From: Streptomyces sp. V2I9
GTDB lineage: Bacteria > Actinomycetota > Actinomycetes > Streptomycetales > Streptomycetaceae
Length of the DNA stretch: 64,000 nucleotides
Assembly (NCBI RefSeq): GCF_030817475.1
Contig: NZ_JAUSZJ010000002.1
Span: 642,501-706,500, forward strand
Reading direction: 5' to 3'
In this document: piece by piece, positions 61,335 to 64,000 of the stretch
Numbering within the stretch: position 1 is the stretch's first letter
Layout of the letters: each line of letters opens with the position of its first letter
Position numbers and translations under genes: made by a program
Notes under the pieces: generated by a model
What the model was told of the DNA's origin: nothing
The model's input: the letters and a program-made list of their open reading frames with translations, nothing else
Databases searched by the model: none

Positions 61335-62444
61335 TCAGTGCACGAGCGCTCCGGGCGCCGGAAGCCTCCCCGGCCCCTTCGGTACGTCCACCGTGCGGCG
61401 GGGTACCGACACGACCCGGTGGGCGGGGTCGCGCACCTCCCCCACCAGCGTCTCCAGGACGTCCTCCATGGCGACCAGGCCGAGGATCCGGCCCGAGGCG
61501 TCGGCCACCTGCGCCAGGTGCGTCGCGGCGCGGCGCATGACGGTCAGGGCGTCGCCCAGCGGGAGTTCGGCCCGTACGGTCGTCATCGGACGCCAGATCT
61601 GCTGCGGGACCGCCCGGTCGGCGTCCTCCAGCTCCAGGACGTCCTTGACGTGCAGGTAGCCCATGAAGGGGCCGCCGCCCTCCGCGCAGACCGGGAAGCG
61701 GGAGAAGCCGGTGCGTACCGTCAGCTCCTCGATCCCGCGCGGGGTCACCGACGGGTCGACGGTGACCAGGGACGCCCGCTCCAGCAGGACGCCGAGGACG
61801 GGCCGGCTGCCGAGTTCGAGGGCGTCCTCCAGGCGTTCGGCCGCGGCCGGGGCGAGGAGGCCGGCCTGTCCGGAGTCCTCCACGAGCCGGTTGAGCTGCT
61901 CACTGGTGAAGACGGCCTCCACCTCGTCCTTCGGTTCCACGCCGAACAGCCTCAGCACCAGGCCGGCGCAGGCACCGAGCGCGGTGGTGACCGGGCGGCA
62001 GAGCCGGGCGAACGCGACCAGGGCGGGGCTGAGCCACAGCGCGGTCCGCTCGGGCGCCGCCATGGCGAGGTTCTTGGGGACCATCTCCCCGATGACCAGG
62101 TGCAGGACCACCACGGACAGCAGCGCGAGGGCGAAGCCGAGGGGGTGGACCAGTCCGTCGGGAACGTGTGCGGCGTGGAAGACCGGCTCCAGGAGGTGGG
62201 CGACGGTCGGCTCGGCGACGGCTCCGAGGGTGAGGGAGCAGACGGTGATGCCGAACTGGGCGGCCGCCATCATCTGCGGCAGGTTCTCCAGGCCGTGCAG
62301 GACCGTGCGGGCGCGGCCGGAGCCCTGGGCGGCCAGCGGTTCGATCTGGCTGCGGCGGACCGAGACGAGGGCGAACTCGGCGCCGACGAAGAAGCCGTTG
62401 GCCAGCACCAGGATCACGGCGAGCAGGAGGTGGAGCAGGCTCAT
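61335..62444 (-). CDS. CNNM/HlyC/CorC family membrane protein (second of a tandem pair)
   Basis: A 369-residue protein with an N-terminal DUF21 (CNNM) membrane domain of three or four helices, starting LLAVILVLANGFFVGAEFALVSVRR (quoted in part: LVLANGFFVGAEFALV). Two CBS domains follow (around FSRFPVCAEGGGPFMGYLHV and GRILGLVAMEDVLETLVGEV), and the usual C-terminal CorC/HlyC domain is absent or very short. Family members are linked to magnesium or cobalt homeostasis. The start overlaps the stop of the upstream paralogue by 4 bases, so the two form an operon. The loss of the C-terminal domain distinguishes it from its neighbour. Confidence 0.9.
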   Translation of the reverse strand: MSLLHLLLAVILVLANGFFVGAEFALVSVRRSQIEPLAAQGSGRARTVLHGLENLPQMMAAAQFGITVCSLTLGAVAEPTVAHLLEPVFHAAHVPDGLVHPLGFALALLSVVVLHLVIGEMVPKNLAMAAPERTALWLSPALVAFARLCRPVTTALGACAGLVLRLFGVEPKDEVEAVFTSEQLNRLVEDSGQAGLLAPAAAERLEDALELGSRPVLGVLLERASLVTVDPSVTPRGIEELTVRTGFSRFPVCAEGGGPFMGYLHVKDVLELEDADRAVPQQIWRPMTTVRAELPLGDALTVMRRAATHLAQVADASGRILGLVAMEDVLETLVGEVRDPAHRVVSVPRRTVDVPKGPGRLPAPGALVH

Positions 62445-63799
62445 CGCGCGGCCTCCAGCAGGGTCCGGCCGGCCCGGTCGGGCCGGAGGCCGGGCGTCCG
62501 GGTGAACCGGACGCGTTCGGCGCGGTTGTGGCCGACCTGGCGGACGGAGATCCGCCAGCCGGGGAGTTCGGCCACGTCTCCGGGGGCGGGGATGCGGCCC
62601 AGCAGCCCGGCGACGAGCCCGGCGACGGTCTCGTACGGCCCTTCGGGTACGTCCAGGCCGCCGCGGCGCAGGGTGTGGACCCGGCAGCTGCCCTCGGCGT
62701 CCCAGGCCGGGCGGCCGTCGTCGCCGGTGGTGGCCGTCAGCTCGGGGCGGCCCGCGCCCTCGGCGTCGTGCTCGTCGCGGACCTCGCCGACGAGTTCCTC
62801 GATGATGTCCTCCAGGGTGACGACGCCGGCGGTGCCGCCGTACTCGTCGACGACCACGGCTATCGGCTGTTCGTGGCGCAGCCGCCGCAGCAGGGGCTCC
62901 ACCGGGAGCGTTCCGGGCACCAGGAGCGGGGCGACGGCGATCAGTCCGGCCGGGGTGCGGAGGCGCTCGGCGGCGGGGACGGCGAGGGCGTCCTTGAGGT
63001 GGACCATGCCGACGACCTCGTCGATGCGGTCCCGGTAGACCGGGAAGCGGGAGAGGCCGGTGGCACGGGTGAGGTTGAGGACGTCCTCGGCGGTCGCGGA
63101 GGAGTGCAGGGCGCTGACCTTCACCCGCGGGGTCATGACGTGCTGGGCGGTGAGGCCGGCCAGGGCGAGCGACCGGACGAAGAGGTCGGCGGTGTCCTGT
63201 TCCAGGGCTCCGGCGCGGGCGGAGTGCCGGGCCAGGGAGACCAGCTCGCCCGGCGTGCGGGCGGAGGCCAGCTCGTCGGTGGGCTCGACGCCCAGGAGCC
63301 GCACCAGCCGGTTGGCCAGGGCGTTGAGGAGGGTGATCACCGGGCGCAGCAGGGCGGCGAAGCGGGCCTGCGGTCCGGCGACGAAGCGGGCCACCTGGAG
63401 CGGCCGGGAGACCGCCCAGTTCTTGGGGACGAGTTCGCCGACGACCATCTGGACGGCCGAGGCGAGCAGCATGCCGACGACGACGCCGATGCCGGGGACG
63501 GCCTCCGCCGGGAGCCCGGTGGCGGTGAGGGGTCCGGCGAGCAGCTGGGCGAGGGCCGGTTCGGCGAGCATGCCCACCACCAGGGAGGTGAGGGTGATGC
63601 CGAGCTGGGTGCCGGAGAGCTGGAAGGAGAGTTCGCGCAGGGCGTGGACGACGGTGCGGGCCCGTCGGTCGCCCTCGGCGGCGGCGCGCTCGGCGTCGGG
63701 CCGGTCCACGGTGACGAGCCCGAATTCGGCCGCCACGAAGAATCCGTTGGCGAGGATGAGGAGGAAGGCAGCCGCGAGGAGCAGCAGGGGGGTGGTCAT
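62441..63799 (-). CDS. CNNM/HlyC/CorC family membrane protein (first of a tandem pair)
   Basis: A 452-residue member of the same family, with the full domain order: the DUF21 domain (LLILANGFFVAAEFGLVTVD, then helices to about residue 190), two CBS domains (HVMTPRVKVSALHSSATAED, VGMVHLKDALAV, and IAVVVDEYGGTAGVVTLEDI) and the C-terminal CorC/HlyC domain (VHTLRRGGLDVPEGPYETVA and ending in RFTRTPGLRPDR). The mobile D-E-Y-G-G-T-x-G-V-V-T motif is the strongest family mark. The ATG at 63799 starts MTTPLLLLAA. The pair probably works together on divalent cation balance. Confidence 0.92.
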   Translation of the reverse strand: MTTPLLLLAAAFLLILANGFFVAAEFGLVTVDRPDAERAAAEGDRRARTVVHALRELSFQLSGTQLGITLTSLVVGMLAEPALAQLLAGPLTATGLPAEAVPGIGVVVGMLLASAVQMVVGELVPKNWAVSRPLQVARFVAGPQARFAALLRPVITLLNALANRLVRLLGVEPTDELASARTPGELVSLARHSARAGALEQDTADLFVRSLALAGLTAQHVMTPRVKVSALHSSATAEDVLNLTRATGLSRFPVYRDRIDEVVGMVHLKDALAVPAAERLRTPAGLIAVAPLLVPGTLPVEPLLRRLRHEQPIAVVVDEYGGTAGVVTLEDIIEELVGEVRDEHDAEGAGRPELTATTGDDGRPAWDAEGSCRVHTLRRGGLDVPEGPYETVAGLVAGLLGRIPAPGDVAELPGWRISVRQVGHNRAERVRFTRTPGLRPDRAGRTLLEAAR

Positions 63800-63861
63800 G
63801 AGGCCGCCGCCTCCGGGGAAGGGGCGGCGCAGGTACTACCGGACGATCCGTCCATTGCTGG

Positions 63862-63876
63862 AAGGAGTCACTCCTT
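63862..63876. promoter_or_regulatory. Palindrome upstream of the CorC-type operon
   Basis: AAGGAGT-C-ACTCCTT, a perfect 7-1-7 palindrome 63 bases upstream of the operon start; GGACG-ATC-CGTCC lies beside it at 63841-63853. Candidate operator. The remaining bases to 64000 show nothing else. Confidence 0.35.
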
Positions 63877-64000
63877 GGGTCGCAGGGAAGCCCCGCGGGC
63901 CCGGTCGGGGCCGTGGTACGGGCGGGGCGGGGCGCACGGGGCGCCGCCGTCCACCAGAGTAGACAAGAAGGCGGCCCACCGGGCGGGGGATCAGGCGTCG

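Overview
The window is a stretch of Streptomyces (or very close actinomycete) chromosome. The GC content is very high, almost every codon ends in G or C, and there are many GTG starts and ATGA/GTGA gene overlaps. It also carries lineage markers: a conservon (cvnABCD), smeA-sffA, rbpA behind a sigma-R type promoter, fxsA and ppm1. From memory the order resembles the S. coelicolor ptsI-to-rbpA region. I saw no rRNA, tRNA, CRISPR array, intact insertion sequence or replication origin. Most of the window reads as conserved core chromosome; the accessory traces are an integrase remnant near 28.1 kb, a decayed DUF1963 gene near 53.5 kb and a frameshifted glycosidase at 4.6-7.0 kb.

Layout. 0-9 kb: the end of PTS enzyme I (ptsI), a Streptomyces hypothetical, acetoacetyl-CoA synthetase, a frameshifted GH31 glycosidase, a zinc-ribbon NUDIX hydrolase, an exported VanX-type dipeptidase and an Mpo1-like protein. 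9-15 kb: the conservon cvnA-B-C-D (sensor kinase-like protein, roadblock, DUF742 and small GTPase) and a small membrane protein. 15-22.5 kb: a three-gene operon that looks like a MukBEF/MksBEF/Wadjet-type SMC complex (kleisin-like, KITE-like and a 1,596-residue SMC-like ATPase) with no JetD/MksG nuclease. 22.6-28.7 kb: a fused 5-oxoprolinase, a HEAT-like repeat protein, an integrase fragment and an ankyrin protein. 29-31 kb: smeA and sffA of sporulation septation; here SffA lacks the Walker A lysine.

31-38 kb: a MocR regulator divergent from a yczE-gdpD-MFS operon, then rbpA, fxsA and ppm1. 38-50 kb: mostly metabolic genes, namely an amidohydrolase, an Lrp regulator, an acyl-CoA dehydrogenase, two 3-hydroxyacyl-CoA dehydrogenase family genes, a YhgE/ABC-2-like membrane protein, a beta-propeller, an aldose epimerase and a potassium channel with an RCK domain. 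50-64 kb: an HxlR-ridA divergent pair, a Ser/Thr kinase fused to a LamG-like domain, a DUF1963 pseudogene, a P1B-4 metal ATPase with a divergent NmtR-like sensor, a C39-type exported peptidase, a P-loop kinase-like protein, an orphan CbxX/EccA-like AAA+ protein behind a structured leader, and two CNNM/CorC-type membrane proteins.

Functional threads. Three units bear on DNA organisation, signalling and development (SMC operon, smeA-sffA, conservon). rbpA links to thiol-oxidative stress and RNA polymerase. The nmtR/P1B-4 pair forms a self-contained nickel/cobalt efflux switch with a visible operator. Many convergent gene pairs are separated by strong perfect hairpins that probably terminate in both directions. 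Protein names rest on motif recognition by eye; no database search was run.
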